A stretch of DNA of 64,000 nt. Source: Scatolibacter rhodanostii. GTDB lineage: Bacteria; Bacillota; Clostridia; Oscillospirales; Acutalibacteraceae. The translations under genes were made by a program, and so were the position numbers. Of this stretch, positions 15,981 to 25,377 are shown piece by piece (the stretch's first letter is position 1; each line of letters starts with the position of its first letter). Location: contig NZ_FZLO01000003.1 in assembly GCF_900197595.1 (NCBI RefSeq), positions 186,001-250,000 on the forward strand. The letters run 5' to 3'. A model generated the notes under the pieces. That model saw only the letters and a program-made list of their open reading frames with translations, was not told the origin of the DNA and did no database searches.

Positions 15981-16605
15981 TTTCATTCCTTTCACCAATT
16001 GTATTTTTTCTGACTATGCTCACAAACTCATTGATTTTTTGGCTGTCTTTCACACCCTTCGATTCTACATGGCTGCTGACATCTACCGCAAAAGGGTGCA
16101 GTTTTTGTATTGCTTTTGCTACATTTTGCGAGGAAAGTCCACCTGCTAAAAAATAAGGTTTACCTTGGTAATCTTTTAAAATCTCCCAATTAAAGGTTTT
16201 TCCTGTTCCGCCCCGTTCCGCAGAAGCAGTGTCAAACAACAGATAATCCGCACTTTTAGGAAATTCAGGGATTGTATCTGCTATCAAAATAGCACAAATC
16301 ACGGGCTTCGTTGTGAATTCTTTGAGTTTTCTTATATAGCTCTCATCTTCATCTCCATGTAGCTGTACCATATCAATTAAGCCAACTTCGCACAGCTCTG
16401 CTACCCATTCTACTGATTCATTGACAAACACACCGACAACTTTAATCGCTGGGTCCAGAAGTTTCTTTAATTCTATCGCTTTAGCGACCGTAACTTTTCT
16501 TCTGCTTTTGTCAGCAAACACAAACCCGATATAATCTGGCTTAGTAATATTGACCGCCAAAATATCCTCTTCACGAGATAGACCACATATCTTTACTTTA
16601 GACAT
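15964..16605 (-). CDS. trpF: Phosphoribosylanthranilate isomerase
   Basis: TrpF carries out the Amadori rearrangement of phosphoribosylanthranilate in tryptophan synthesis. The 213-residue barrel begins '[15 protein letters not shown]' with the catalytic Cys, contains '[10 protein letters not shown]' and the general acid Asp in 'LLFDTAS', and has the phosphate loops '[11 protein letters not shown]' and '[15 protein letters not shown]'. It overlaps trpC by 8 bases upstream and trpB downstream. It is a stand-alone enzyme, not fused to TrpC. Confidence 0.96.
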   Translation of the reverse strand: MSKVKICGLSREEDILAVNITKPDYIGFVFADKSRRKVTVAKAIELKKLLDPAIKVVGVFVNESVEWVAELCEVGLIDMVQLHGDEDESYIRKLKEFTTKPVICAILIADTIPEFPKSADYLLFDTASAERGGTGKTFNWEILKDYQGKPYFLAGGLSSQNVAKAIQKLHPFAVDVSSHVESKGVKDSQKINEFVSIVRKNTIGERNENEYEK

Positions 16606-17371
16606 TGCCTTCTCCTCGCAATTCTGCCAATGCAGTAATTTTATTTTTGCTTTTCATCAAGGTTTCACCAATCAAAACGGCATTGATGTCATTTTGCTGT
16701 AACAAAGCAATATCATCATGGGTTTGGATTCCACTTTCTGACACAAAAAGAATATTTGACGGCACGCCTTGGCGCAATCGCACACTATTCATGGTATCCA
16801 CTGAAAAATCATGCAGATTTCGGTTATTAACTCCCACAATTCTGGCCCCTGCCAAAAGTGCAGTCTGAATTTCATTTTCATCGTGTGCTTCTACTAGGCT
16901 AGAAAGCCCCAAAGAATCTGCTAAAGCTATATACTCTTTCAATTGAATAGGTGTAAGCAGTGCTACAATCAGCAAAATAGCATCTGCACCCAATGCCTGT
17001 GCCTGCTCGATTTGAAATGGATCTATCACGAAATCTTTGCGCAGAATGGGAATGTTCACAGATTGCCGAATTTCAGTTAAATAGTAATCTGCTCCCATAA
17101 AGAAATCAGGCTCAGTGAGCACAGAGATAGTCGTTGCGCCTGCTTTTTCATACTCTTTTGCAATCTCTAGATAGGGAAAATCTTGTGCAATAATTCCTTT
17201 GGAGGGGGAAGCTTTTTTTACCTCGCAAATAAAAGACATTCTGCGCTCTTTTAGCGCCGTTTCAAAAGCAAATTTGGAGAGAAAGGTAGGAGTTGAAGAT
17301 AAAATTCCACCTTTCTTGTCGTTTTCGACACGTTTCTTAGTTGTTTCGACAATTTTATCTAAAACGCTCAT
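16598..17371 (-). CDS. trpC: Indole-3-glycerol phosphate synthase
   Basis: TrpC closes the indole ring. The 257-residue barrel shows 'FICEVKKASPSKGII' with catalytic Glu and Lys, 'ISVLTEPDFFMG', 'LRKDFVID' with the catalytic Lys, 'LVEAHDENE', 'VGVNNRNLHDF' and 'VSESGI', all in family order. It overlaps trpD by 4 bases (ATGA) and trpF by 8, so it is translationally coupled on both sides. Confidence 0.97.
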   Translation of the reverse strand: MSVLDKIVETTKKRVENDKKGGILSSTPTFLSKFAFETALKERRMSFICEVKKASPSKGIIAQDFPYLEIAKEYEKAGATTISVLTEPDFFMGADYYLTEIRQSVNIPILRKDFVIDPFQIEQAQALGADAILLIVALLTPIQLKEYIALADSLGLSSLVEAHDENEIQTALLAGARIVGVNNRNLHDFSVDTMNSVRLRQGVPSNILFVSESGIQTHDDIALLQQNDINAVLIGETLMKSKNKITALAELRGEGNV

Positions 17372-18384
17372 GTCATCACCTCATTTGAGAGGCGAATAAA
17401 ATCATTTAGTTTCTGTAAGGCGGCGCCGCTATCTAATAATTCTTGTGCCATTTTTACGCATTCTCGCATGGTGACATTATTGTGCGCCATATAAAGACAA
17501 CACGCGGCATTCATGACAACAATATCGCGCTTTGCTCCTTTTTTGCCGGAGAGAATTCTCTTTGCAATTTCAGCATTTTCTTGTGGATTCCCACCCACCA
17601 ATTCTTTGATCTTGCAACGTTGTAATCCAAACTGCTCTGGTGTAATAAAATAACTATTAAGCTTGCCGTTTGCCACTTCACAGATGGTGGAAGTTCCTGT
17701 GAGTGTGATTTCGTCCAGTCCATCATGTCCGTGTACGACCATAGCACGCTTGACCCCTAGATTGGCAAGAACACCTGCCAATGGCTCTACCAGATTTTCG
17801 TCATACACCCCCAAAAGCTGCAAATTGGCTCCTGCTGGATTGGCAAGTGGACCGATAATGTTGAAAAGGGTTCTGACACCAAGCTCTCGTCTGACTGGTG
17901 CCACGTGTTTCATTGCGGCATGATAGACCTGTGCAAGCATAAAGCAAATGCCAATCTCAGAAAGAATTTTTTCGCTTTGCCGCGCATTGAGGTTAATATT
18001 AACACCTAAGGCTTCAAGCAAATCAGCACTGCCACATTTGCTTGAAACACTGCGGTTACCATGTTTAGCAACCGGCACTCCTCCAGCCGCCACCACAAAT
18101 GCTGATATAGTCGAGATGTTAAAAGTAAAGAGTTCATCTCCCCCTGTTCCCACAATATCTAACACATCGGTTTCAGGGTTCAACTTCATGCACTTTTCAC
18201 GCATGACTTGCGCGCAAGCTGTAATTTCGTCAATTGTTTCTCCCTTCATGCGCATGGCAGTTAAAAATGCACCCATCTGTGCCGAAGTAGCCTTGCCCTC
18301 CATCATCTCCATCATGACTTCTCTAGTCGTCGGCAAGCTTAAATCTTTGCCTGCCAAAATCTGATATATTGCTTGCTGAATCAT
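17368..18384 (-). CDS. trpD: Anthranilate phosphoribosyltransferase
   Basis: TrpD joins anthranilate to phosphoribosyl pyrophosphate. The 338-residue product has the helical N-terminal domain (about 1-65), then 'DIVGTGGDELFTFNIST' (PRPP-binding glycine loop), 'KHGNRSVSSKCGSADLLEALG' and 'RRELGVRTLFNIIGPLANPA'. All are diagnostic. It overlaps trpG and trpC by 4 bases each. It is not fused to the TrpG amidotransferase as in enterics. Confidence 0.97.
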   Translation of the reverse strand: MIQQAIYQILAGKDLSLPTTREVMMEMMEGKATSAQMGAFLTAMRMKGETIDEITACAQVMREKCMKLNPETDVLDIVGTGGDELFTFNISTISAFVVAAGGVPVAKHGNRSVSSKCGSADLLEALGVNINLNARQSEKILSEIGICFMLAQVYHAAMKHVAPVRRELGVRTLFNIIGPLANPAGANLQLLGVYDENLVEPLAGVLANLGVKRAMVVHGHDGLDEITLTGTSTICEVANGKLNSYFITPEQFGLQRCKIKELVGGNPQENAEIAKRILSGKKGAKRDIVVMNAACCLYMAHNNVTMRECVKMAQELLDSGAALQKLNDFIRLSNEVMT

Positions 18385-18959
18385 GATTTTCCCTCCATCT
18401 GCAGAAAGTTTTTGATGATTGTCTTACCTTGTTTGGTCAAGATGGATTCAGGGTGAAACTGAATGCCGTATACATCAAAATCCTTGTGCTTGACCCCCAT
18501 AACTTCACCATCTTCATCTTCTGCAATTACCAGCAATGAATCCGGCAGAGTATCTCGTTTAACTGCCAATGAATGATATCTTCCTGCTTCTAGCAAGGGA
18601 GGGAGTTCTCTGAATATTGGATTACCATTGGCAATGTGAATCATACTTTTCTTGCCGTGCATCAGTTTAGCAGCATAAGTCACGGTCGCTCCTAATTCTT
18701 CACAAATGGCCTGATGACCTAAGCAAACACCCAGCATTGGAATTCTACCCATAAATGCCTTAACGACTGCTTTACAAACGCCCGCATCATCTGGGCGACC
18801 GGGTCCGGGAGAGAGAATAATATGCGAAACAGGCAAGTTTTCAATCTCTGCAACGGTCATTTCATCATGTTTAATCACTTTTATGTCGGAACAAATCTCA
18901 CCGGCCATTTGATAGAGATTGTAGGAAAAACTATCGTAATTATCAATCAGCAAAATCAC
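18381..18959 (-). CDS. trpG: Anthranilate synthase glutamine amidotransferase component
   Basis: TrpG releases ammonia from glutamine for TrpE. The 192-residue class I amidotransferase shows 'LLIDNYDSFSYNL', the oxyanion loop 'LSPGPGRPDDAG', the nucleophile Cys in 'MLGVCLGHQAI' (about residue 79) and the His/Glu pair in 'GIQFHPES'. In many Firmicutes this subunit also serves folate synthesis, but no pab gene is present here. It overlaps both neighbours by 4 bases. Confidence 0.96.
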   Translation of the reverse strand: MILLIDNYDSFSYNLYQMAGEICSDIKVIKHDEMTVAEIENLPVSHIILSPGPGRPDDAGVCKAVVKAFMGRIPMLGVCLGHQAICEELGATVTYAAKLMHGKKSMIHIANGNPIFRELPPLLEAGRYHSLAVKRDTLPDSLLVIAEDEDGEVMGVKHKDFDVYGIQFHPESILTKQGKTIIKNFLQMEGKS

Positions 18960-20410
18960 TGTAACTCCCCCTTTAATGCGTTCATCATTGCTTTCGCCTT
19001 GTTAATGGTTTCTTCATATTCTTTTTCGGGAACGCTGTCTGCTACCACTCCCCCACCTGACTGCACAAATACTTTTCCGTTCTTTAGCACAGCCATGCGA
19101 ATGCCAATGCACATATCCATATTGCCTGCAAAATCGATATAACCGAGTGCACCACCGTATGGCCCCCGTTTGACTCCCTCTAATTCATCTATAATTTCAC
19201 AAGCTCGCTTTTTCGGTGCACCCGATAGTGTTCCGGCAGGCAGTGCTGCTGCAATAGCATCCAGCGCATCTTTGTCTTCTCTAATTTTGCCTGTTACATG
19301 GGAGGCCACATGGCTAACGTGCGAAAATTGCTTAATTTTTCGGTATTCTTCCACTTGCACGGTACCAAATTTACTGATTTTGCCTAAATCATTTCTGCCT
19401 AAATCGACAAGCATGCCATGCTCAGCAAGCTCTTTTTCATTCTGTAATAGAGCTTGCACAAGCTCGTTGTCTTCTTCCTCTGTCTTTCCTCTCGGACAAG
19501 TTCCCGCTAAAGGATATGTGCTAAGCTTGCCATTTTTGAGTGAAACTAATGTCTCGGGAGAGGCTCCTGCTATCTCCATATCATCAAATCGAAAATAGAC
19601 CATATAGGGAGATGGATTAATGGTACGCAGTTGACGATACACCGACAACAAGCTGCCTTTAAATTCTGCGGTCATTCGATTGGATGGAACCGCTTGAAAG
19701 ATATCGCCCTCATGAATGTAATGCTTTGTTTTTTCCACCATTTCACAATATTGCTCTTTAGAAAACATAGCACTAAATTCACCACACTGTGGAATTTTCT
19801 CCTCTTCAGCAAAGTCAGAAAGTACAAGCTGTTCCATGTCTTTCAGCGTTGCCACACCATTCACATAGTTGTTTTCTAAATCATCTGTGCTCACATTGAC
19901 AATCAAATAGATTTTCTGCGCGAAATGATCAAAAGCAATCACCTTGTCAATTAGCATCATTTCAAAATCCGCAAAATCTTCTTGGTCACTTGCTTTTAGA
20001 TGAAGGGATGGTTCGAAATATTGAATGCAATCATAGGAGAAATATCCAACGAATCCACCTGTAAAAGGAGGCAGATTGGCAATTTGAGGACTGGTATATC
20101 CTTTCAAGATGCTTCGCAGAATAGCAACCGGCTCTCCCTGCTTTTTCTCAACTTTTCCGCCTTGGTAAATTTTAACGTCACCATTCTTTCCTGTCACAGT
20201 AAGTTTAGGTGCGAATCCGAGAAAAGTGTAGCGCCCCCATGTATCATTACTTTTGGCGCTCTCCAGCATAACAAGCTTCTGGTTTTTTGCCTTAATATTT
20301 CTTAGAACTTGCATAGAGGTCTTGACATCAGAGAGCATTTCCATTGCTACAGGAATTACCTGATAATCGTTTTCAAATTTTTTTGCTTGTGACAATGTGG
20401 GTTTTATCAT
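18956..20410 (-). CDS. trpE: Anthranilate synthase component I
   Basis: TrpE converts chorismate and ammonia to anthranilate. The 484-residue product has the N-terminal half with the feedback-site 'LLESAKSNDTWGRYTFLG' type element ('MLESAKS', about residues 45-51) and the C-terminal chorismate-binding half with 'GDIFQAVPSNR', 'ASPETLV', 'YPLAGTCPRGKTEEED' and 'GTLSGAPKKRACEIIDELE'. The ATG at 20410 follows AAAAGGAGG; a longer frame reading through the T-box terminator is not used. It is the first gene after the T-box leader. Confidence 0.97.
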   Translation of the reverse strand: MIKPTLSQAKKFENDYQVIPVAMEMLSDVKTSMQVLRNIKAKNQKLVMLESAKSNDTWGRYTFLGFAPKLTVTGKNGDVKIYQGGKVEKKQGEPVAILRSILKGYTSPQIANLPPFTGGFVGYFSYDCIQYFEPSLHLKASDQEDFADFEMMLIDKVIAFDHFAQKIYLIVNVSTDDLENNYVNGVATLKDMEQLVLSDFAEEEKIPQCGEFSAMFSKEQYCEMVEKTKHYIHEGDIFQAVPSNRMTAEFKGSLLSVYRQLRTINPSPYMVYFRFDDMEIAGASPETLVSLKNGKLSTYPLAGTCPRGKTEEEDNELVQALLQNEKELAEHGMLVDLGRNDLGKISKFGTVQVEEYRKIKQFSHVSHVASHVTGKIREDKDALDAIAAALPAGTLSGAPKKRACEIIDELEGVKRGPYGGALGYIDFAGNMDMCIGIRMAVLKNGKVFVQSGGGVVADSVPEKEYEETINKAKAMMNALKGELQ

Positions 20411-20431
20411 AAATATCCTCCTTTTAGGTAT

Positions 20432-20474
20432 AAAAAAACACCCGTCCTCAGCTGAATTCAGCCAAGGACGGGTG
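20432..20474 (-). terminator. T-box regulated terminator
   Basis: CACCCGTCCT and AGGACGGGTG arms with an inner GCTGAATTCAGC helix form a long stem, followed on the minus strand by a run of seven T residues. It competes with the T-box antiterminator ahead of trpE. Confidence 0.93.
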
Positions 20475-20722
20475 ATAAAATCATCCGCGGTGCCACCTTG
20501 TTTCACAAAAAATTTGCTACAACAAATTTCTTATGCTCTCTGCAGGATACTAACATATCCCTCGCAACTGACGTATGCGTCACGTCATAGAATACTTGGC
20601 TAAAAGCCTTTCCCTATGCCCTCAGCGGTCCATTTGATGTACTGCGTTGTGCGAGGTTCTCAACATCCCCCACTCTCTGTAACTGCACGTCACACCGTTA
20701 TCTCCGCTTCAACGGTTTAGTT
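20432..20722 (-). ncRNA. T-box leader of the trp operon (tRNA-Trp sensor)
   Basis: The leader contains the canonical T-box AAGGTGGCACCGCGG (plus coordinates 20485-20499), whose UGGC bulge would pair with the GCCA end of tRNA-Trp. A candidate specifier codon UGG, followed by A, lies at 20632-20630 in an AAAUGGACC context. The antiterminator can form between CAAGG and CCTTG. The terminator (20440-20474) is a long stem CACCCGTCC/GGACGGGTG followed by seven U residues. Uncharged tRNA-Trp would favour antitermination and turn on trpEGDCFBA. Confidence 0.93.
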
Positions 20723-20737
20723 TATTAAGTTTTTATC

Positions 20738-20766
20738 ATTGTATGTCAGAATTTTCAACTTGTCAA
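20738..20766 (-). promoter_or_regulatory. Sigma-A promoter of the trp operon
   Basis: On the minus strand TTGACA (20766-20761), a 17-base spacer and TACAAT (20743-20738) form a near-consensus promoter, placed just ahead of the T-box leader. Confidence 0.88.
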
Positions 20767-20923
20767 TAGTTTAATTTTAAAATAAACTATATTTTTCATT
20801 TTTTATTGACTGTTAAATGTATTTTCATCTTCCTTTTTTACGCAGGAATTTTTTGTGTACCCCTAAAGCTATAAACATAGTTCATTCATCGTTTTCTATT
20901 TTGTGCCATGAAAGTTTTAGTAA

Positions 20924-21793
20924 TTAACCCTTGACTGCTCCGGCTACCATTCCTTTGATAATATGTTTGCTGAAAGCAAAGTACAACACTACTATCGGTG
21001 CCATTGTAATTAGCATTGCCGCCATAATCTTAGGATAGTCTGAAGAGAACTGCCCTGTAAACTGCGTCATAGCAAGCGGAACAGTCTGCAGTCTTGTTTC
21101 TTTGATTAACACAAGTGCAAAAGAGAATTCATTCCAGCAAGAGAATGTCTGCAAAATCGCTACCGTAATTAGGACAGGTCGGCAAATTGGAAGAATAACC
21201 CTAAACAAGGTGCCTGAAAAAGAGCATCCATCAATAGAAGCTGCTTCTTCTAACGCTGTTGGCACTTCTTTCACAAACCCCTGTACCAAAAAAACGGCGA
21301 TAGGCATTCCAAAAGCGACATAAGGAATCATCAAGGTAAACCATTGATTGGACAATTTAGTTTGGTTGAACACAACATAAATTGGTACCAAAAGTGAATG
21401 AATCGGAATAAGCATCCCCATTAGTAGCATAATCCAAATAATTTTGCTACCTTTAAACTTCACTCTGGCCAAAAAATATCCGATAATAAAACCAAACGCT
21501 ACAATGAGCAGAACAGAAATTACCGTTGTCCGCACACTGTTCATGATAGATTCACCAATGTGATAATCAGTATTGGTAAGAATTTTCTGATAATTCGAGA
21601 AAGTAGGATTTGAAGGTAAGGACATTACATCCGCATTAAATTCTCTTTTTATTTTCAAAGAAGAATAAAACATCCATACCAACGGGAATATGCATGACAA
21701 TGAAAAAATGAGCATAATTAGATTCAGAACAACACTGGTTATCCCATTTCTAATTTTTTTGCCTCTTGTTAGACCATATCCTTTTTCAATCAT
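20924..21793 (-). CDS. Carbohydrate ABC transporter permease (MalG type)
   Basis: One of the two membrane subunits of a CUT1 sugar importer. The 289-residue product has six predicted membrane segments and the EAA loop 'EAASIDGCSFSGTLFRVILPICRP' (about residues 187-210) that docks the ATPase. It starts 1 base after the MalF-type gene ends. No ATPase gene (MsmK/MalK type) is in this operon, so the pair probably uses a shared ATPase encoded elsewhere, as is common in Firmicutes. The sugar cannot be told from sequence. Confidence 0.93.
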   Translation of the reverse strand: MIEKGYGLTRGKKIRNGITSVVLNLIMLIFSLSCIFPLVWMFYSSLKIKREFNADVMSLPSNPTFSNYQKILTNTDYHIGESIMNSVRTTVISVLLIVAFGFIIGYFLARVKFKGSKIIWIMLLMGMLIPIHSLLVPIYVVFNQTKLSNQWFTLMIPYVAFGMPIAVFLVQGFVKEVPTALEEAASIDGCSFSGTLFRVILPICRPVLITVAILQTFSCWNEFSFALVLIKETRLQTVPLAMTQFTGQFSSDYPKIMAAMLITMAPIVVLYFAFSKHIIKGMVAGAVKG

Positions 21794-21794
21794 C

Positions 21795-22685
21795 TTATCC
21801 CACCTCGTCCCTACTAATCCATCTTTGAATCAACTGCATGCCACCAACGACTGCTATACCGAGTACAAAAATACCAACCGAAATAGCACTGCCATAGCCC
21901 ATATTCTGCTGTGCAAACGAGATTTGGTAGCCATACATCGCCATAACCATCGAAGCATTATGTGGTCCGCCGCTGGTCATAACATAGATGTTATCAAAAG
22001 CTTTCATATTCCCTGAAACACAAAGTACAATACAAACTGCTACTGTGTTTTTAATCATAGGCAACACAACATGAATCGCTTTCTGAAAGGAACTTGCTCC
22101 ATCTAATTCAGCCGACTCTAAAATTTCTTTGTCGATAGCGGAAGTAGCTGAAAGCAAAATAATCATATAATAGCCAATATACTGCCAAATCAGTGGAATG
22201 GAAACCAATGTCATAACCAGCTCTGAATTATTGAGCCAGACCTGTGTTTTATCCTCCATGCCCATTTGAGTCAACGCCCAGTTCAGCATTCCTCGTCTGC
22301 TGTCATAAATCATTGTCCAAATGAAACCAATAGATACAGCTGATACTGTGCTAGGAAAGAATCCAAATGTACGGTGAACCCCTTTGAGTCTTACGAATCT
22401 TGTGTTGATAATCATTACAAAAATAAAAGCTAGGCCAACTTGACCAATCAAACAAATCAACACGAGATAAATATTATGGCCAAACGATAGCCAAAATACG
22501 TCGTCATTTAAAAGCGTTTTGTAGTTAGTGACCCCGATAAATGTTTTATTCGGTCCGCCTTTCCACTCAAAAAAACTGTAAAAAAGTGATGTTACCAATG
22601 GAATAAACACTGCAAATATGTAAAGTAAAAGCGGTATCGCCAAATAGGCAATAATTGTGCTCGCTTTTGGTCTTTTTGATAACAT
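21795..22685 (-). CDS. Carbohydrate ABC transporter permease (MalF type)
   Basis: The second membrane subunit of the CUT1 sugar importer. The 296-residue product has six hydrophobic segments, the first at about residues 10-35, and the EAA loop 'ESAELDGASSFQKAIHVVLPMIKN' near residue 200. GGGAGG is correctly spaced for the ATG at 22685; an upstream in-frame ATG at 22709 lies before that site and is rejected. It lies between the binding protein and the MalG-type permease. Confidence 0.93.
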   Translation of the reverse strand: MLSKRPKASTIIAYLAIPLLLYIFAVFIPLVTSLFYSFFEWKGGPNKTFIGVTNYKTLLNDDVFWLSFGHNIYLVLICLIGQVGLAFIFVMIINTRFVRLKGVHRTFGFFPSTVSAVSIGFIWTMIYDSRRGMLNWALTQMGMEDKTQVWLNNSELVMTLVSIPLIWQYIGYYMIILLSATSAIDKEILESAELDGASSFQKAIHVVLPMIKNTVAVCIVLCVSGNMKAFDNIYVMTSGGPHNASMVMAMYGYQISFAQQNMGYGSAISVGIFVLGIAVVGGMQLIQRWISRDEVG

Positions 22686-22769
22686 AACATACCTCCCTTT
22701 CTGAAACAAAAGGGGCTGACGCTGCCGTCGCCCCTCCTGCCATTCTTGCTATTCAGAATTTCTCACGAA

Positions 22770-24212
22770 TTAATAGTTTTGCTCATAAGCAGCCTGTGTT
22801 TTTTCTGCAGTTGCTTCTGGTGTTGTTTCGCCATTGAGCATACCTTGCATTTCGGTATTCAAAACGTCCCAAACTGCAGCATTTACATAAGAGTCATAGA
22901 TTTCACAAGCAGTTGTATCAACATAAGAATATTTGTAGAAGTCTTGTGTGATTTGATCAAATTTGCTTAAATCAACATCATCAATTTTTGTTAGGCCAGC
23001 TAGTGCATAATTTTCTGCTACATAAGTAGAGAAATCAGGTCCTGTAACATATTCAGCCAAATCAGTTGCTGCGGCTAATTTATCAGTATCATCTGCTAAT
23101 TTAGCATTCAAAGATACAGCATATCCAAGACCAATGTTCTGAGAGTTTGTTGATTTTGTTGCTCCCTCTGGCTGAGGCAAAACAGCAAATCCCATGTTAT
23201 TGAAAGCTTCTTCATTTGATTCTTTCAAAGTCGCGCTAATATAGCTAACATCCCAGTTTCCACCGATGAAAGCAGCAGCTTCGCCAGAAATAAAGTATTC
23301 TCTAGCATCTTCGTTTGTAACAACATTGAAGTTGTCATTAAAGATACCGGAAGCAAAGATATCTTGTGTGAATTTTAAAGAAGAAACAAAGTCTGCATCT
23401 GTGAATTTGGCACCCTTCTTATCGATGATAGACTGGAACCATTCTGGGCCTGTGAAACGGTCGCCGATAACAGACAAGAAGTTAGAGTTGGCCTGCCATT
23501 TTCCGCCGTTACCAAAACTTAGTGTATCTTCATAGCCATTGGCTTTGAAATACTCGTCTGCTTTTTTCACATCTTCCCATGTTTCTGGGAATTTGTCAAA
23601 GCCAGCTGCTTTCCATGCTACTTTATCATACACAACAACTGTACAGGTTCCGCCGGTCAAAGCAGGCAGACCATAAAGTTTGTCGCCATCTGTAAAAGGA
23701 GTGAAATAAGCTTGGTTGTAATCAGCATAATAAGGAGATTCTTTAATGATACTTGTCATATCAAGAATAGTTCCTTGAGCTGCCCACGCTTTGGTGTTCA
23801 TACCTTGCAGCAAGAAAACGTCAGGCAAATCACCGGCAGAAGCCAAAGTGGCAATTTTCTGTTTATAATCGTCGTTAGCCAAAACGGTTTCGTTTAGTGT
23901 AACATCAGGATTGGCATCTTTCCATTTTTGGATTGAAGTACGGAACCCGTCTGAACCACCATTTCCTTCAGATTCTTCTGAAGTAGAGAAATGCATCATT
24001 GAGATTTCGCCCTTATAAGCTAAACCGTCAGTTTTTGTTTCCTCCTCTTTAGATTCTGCTTTAGACTCTTTTGAGGCAGAAACCTCTGAAGCCTTTGAAC
24101 TGGATTCATCCACTACTGATGAAACTTTTGCGTCGCTGCCGCAGCCGGCAAGAACACTGCCCACCATCAGTGCGCTAAGTAAAATGCTAAATAATTTGCT
24201 ACTCTTTTTCAT
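22770..24212 (-). CDS. Sugar-binding lipoprotein of an ABC transporter
   Basis: An extracellular solute-binding protein (family 1) that captures the sugar and hands it to the permeases. The 480-residue product has a lipoprotein signal with the lipobox LAGC and lipidated Cys24, then a Ser/Glu/Lys linker to about residue 65, then the binding fold ('MNTKAWAAQGTILDMT', 'LYGLPALTGGTCTVVVYDKVAW', 'FPETWEDVKKADEYFKANG'). AAGGAGG precedes the ATG. It has its own promoter and operator ahead of it. No hydrolase is adjacent, so the ligand is unknown. Confidence 0.94.
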   Translation of the reverse strand: MKKSSKLFSILLSALMVGSVLAGCGSDAKVSSVVDESSSKASEVSASKESKAESKEEETKTDGLAYKGEISMMHFSTSEESEGNGGSDGFRTSIQKWKDANPDVTLNETVLANDDYKQKIATLASAGDLPDVFLLQGMNTKAWAAQGTILDMTSIIKESPYYADYNQAYFTPFTDGDKLYGLPALTGGTCTVVVYDKVAWKAAGFDKFPETWEDVKKADEYFKANGYEDTLSFGNGGKWQANSNFLSVIGDRFTGPEWFQSIIDKKGAKFTDADFVSSLKFTQDIFASGIFNDNFNVVTNEDAREYFISGEAAAFIGGNWDVSYISATLKESNEEAFNNMGFAVLPQPEGATKSTNSQNIGLGYAVSLNAKLADDTDKLAAATDLAEYVTGPDFSTYVAENYALAGLTKIDDVDLSKFDQITQDFYKYSYVDTTACEIYDSYVNAAVWDVLNTEMQGMLNGETTPEATAEKTQAAYEQNY

Positions 24213-24242
24213 GTTAGTCCTCCTTATTTATTCTTGGGAAAG

Positions 24243-24272
24243 AATATATATAATCGATGGTGAATCCATCAA
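24243..24272 (-). promoter_or_regulatory. Promoter of the sugar ABC operon with embedded operator
   Basis: On the minus strand TTGATG (24272-24267) and a TATATA/TATATT -10 (24250-24243) stand 16-18 bases apart. The spacer coincides with a copy of the LacI-type operator (24250-24267). It serves the binding-protein gene separately from lacI. Confidence 0.6.
24250..24267 (+). promoter_or_regulatory. LacI-type operator copy 1
   Basis: Reads ATAATCGATGGTGAATCC and matches the shared motif AT(C/T)NAT(A/G)GTGAA seen four times around this lacI gene. It fills the spacer of the promoter of the binding-protein gene, where repressor would block polymerase. Confidence 0.6.
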
Positions 24273-25303
24273 TTATGTCTTTGATTAACAACCGCAGTTG
24301 ACTCACCTGGTTCGACCATTCCGTCTACCACTACAGTCATCGTTCCTGGCTCTGCTTCTGGAAATTCAATCCTACCAATTAGTTTATTGCCCGCCTGAAT
24401 CCCCATAGAAACAGTATCCTGACGCACAGTAGTAATACGTGGCCTTACAATATTGATCACTGAAATTCCATCATACCCAGCAATTGAAATATCTCGAGGA
24501 ATCACTAAACCGGCCTCTTGCATTGTAGTGAGCCCGCCTACAGCCGTTAAATCATCAGGGTAGAGAATACAAGTTGGTCGATTAGGCAATGCTAATACAG
24601 CTTTTGTCAATGCACTGGCTCTCTCATTGTCTCGATAGGGACAAGTATACAGATATTCTTTTGGTATCGGTAAATTATGTTCGGTCATAAACTTTCGATA
24701 GGCCTCTAAGCGGCCCCTTGTTACTTCGTTATGTTCTCCATGTATAAACGCGATTTTCCGATGACCTCTGTCATAAATAAGCTGCATCATTCTTGTCATA
24801 TCACCCAAATGATTCGAGGCAATATTGATATGATTGGGAAGAACATGGTCAATTACTACCAACGGCATATCTGCTGCAAGCAGTTCTTTCACCTGTTCGT
24901 TTTGATAGTCTGCACAAGGCACAAACACACCGTCAAAATTCATGTACTTACACTGTTCCATATAAGAAAGACGATTTGGTGAATTGCTGGCATTCAAAAA
25001 AGTGATAACATATCCTCTTTCTTCAACCGTATCTTTAAAACTATTGAGAATTCGAGCAAAATGCTCATGCAAAAGATTTGTTCCCGTATTTTCAGAAAGA
25101 AGTACACCTATATTCTTCGTTTTCTTGCTTTTCAAAGTTGCTGCCATATAATTGGGAACATAATTTAATTCTTTTGCTACACGCTGAATCTCAGCTTTCT
25201 TTGAAATGCTGATATCAGCTCTATCATTCATTGCTTTGCTTACTGTTGAGATAGAGACATTACAAATCTTTGCAATATCTCTTAAAGAAACTGCTTCCTT
25301 CAT
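24269..25303 (-). CDS. LacI-family transcriptional regulator
   Basis: A sugar-responsive repressor, presumably of the transporter that follows. The 344-residue product has the N-terminal LacI helix-turn-helix at about residues 6-27 (LRDIAKICNVSISTVSKAMND), the hinge region to about 60 and a periplasmic-binding-protein-like effector domain ('IGVLLSENTG', 'FDGVFVPCAD', 'IAGYDGISV'). Operators 2 and 3 lie in and after its own promoter, which suggests autoregulation. The effector sugar is unknown. Confidence 0.93.
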   Translation of the reverse strand: MKEAVSLRDIAKICNVSISTVSKAMNDRADISISKKAEIQRVAKELNYVPNYMAATLKSKKTKNIGVLLSENTGTNLLHEHFARILNSFKDTVEERGYVITFLNASNSPNRLSYMEQCKYMNFDGVFVPCADYQNEQVKELLAADMPLVVIDHVLPNHINIASNHLGDMTRMMQLIYDRGHRKIAFIHGEHNEVTRGRLEAYRKFMTEHNLPIPKEYLYTCPYRDNERASALTKAVLALPNRPTCILYPDDLTAVGGLTTMQEAGLVIPRDISIAGYDGISVINIVRPRITTVRQDTVSMGIQAGNKLIGRIEFPEAEPGTMTVVVDGMVEPGESTAVVNQRHN

Positions 25304-25319
25304 GTCTCACCTCTTTCCC

Positions 25320-25337
25320 ACGATTTATGGTGAATTT
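25320..25337 (+). promoter_or_regulatory. LacI-type operator copy 2
   Basis: Reads ACGATTTATGGTGAATTT, sharing the core AT(C/T)NAT(A/G)GTGAA. It lies between the lacI promoter and the lacI start, a position that can block transcription elongation. Confidence 0.55.
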
Positions 25338-25377
25338 AGATAGTTTCTGTCGTTACTAAATCGTTTTCTTAACTCAT

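Noticed and set aside
20411-20506. An N-terminal extension of TrpE
   Set aside because: The frame runs through the T-box and terminator; AAAAGGAGG and family length support the ATG at 20410.
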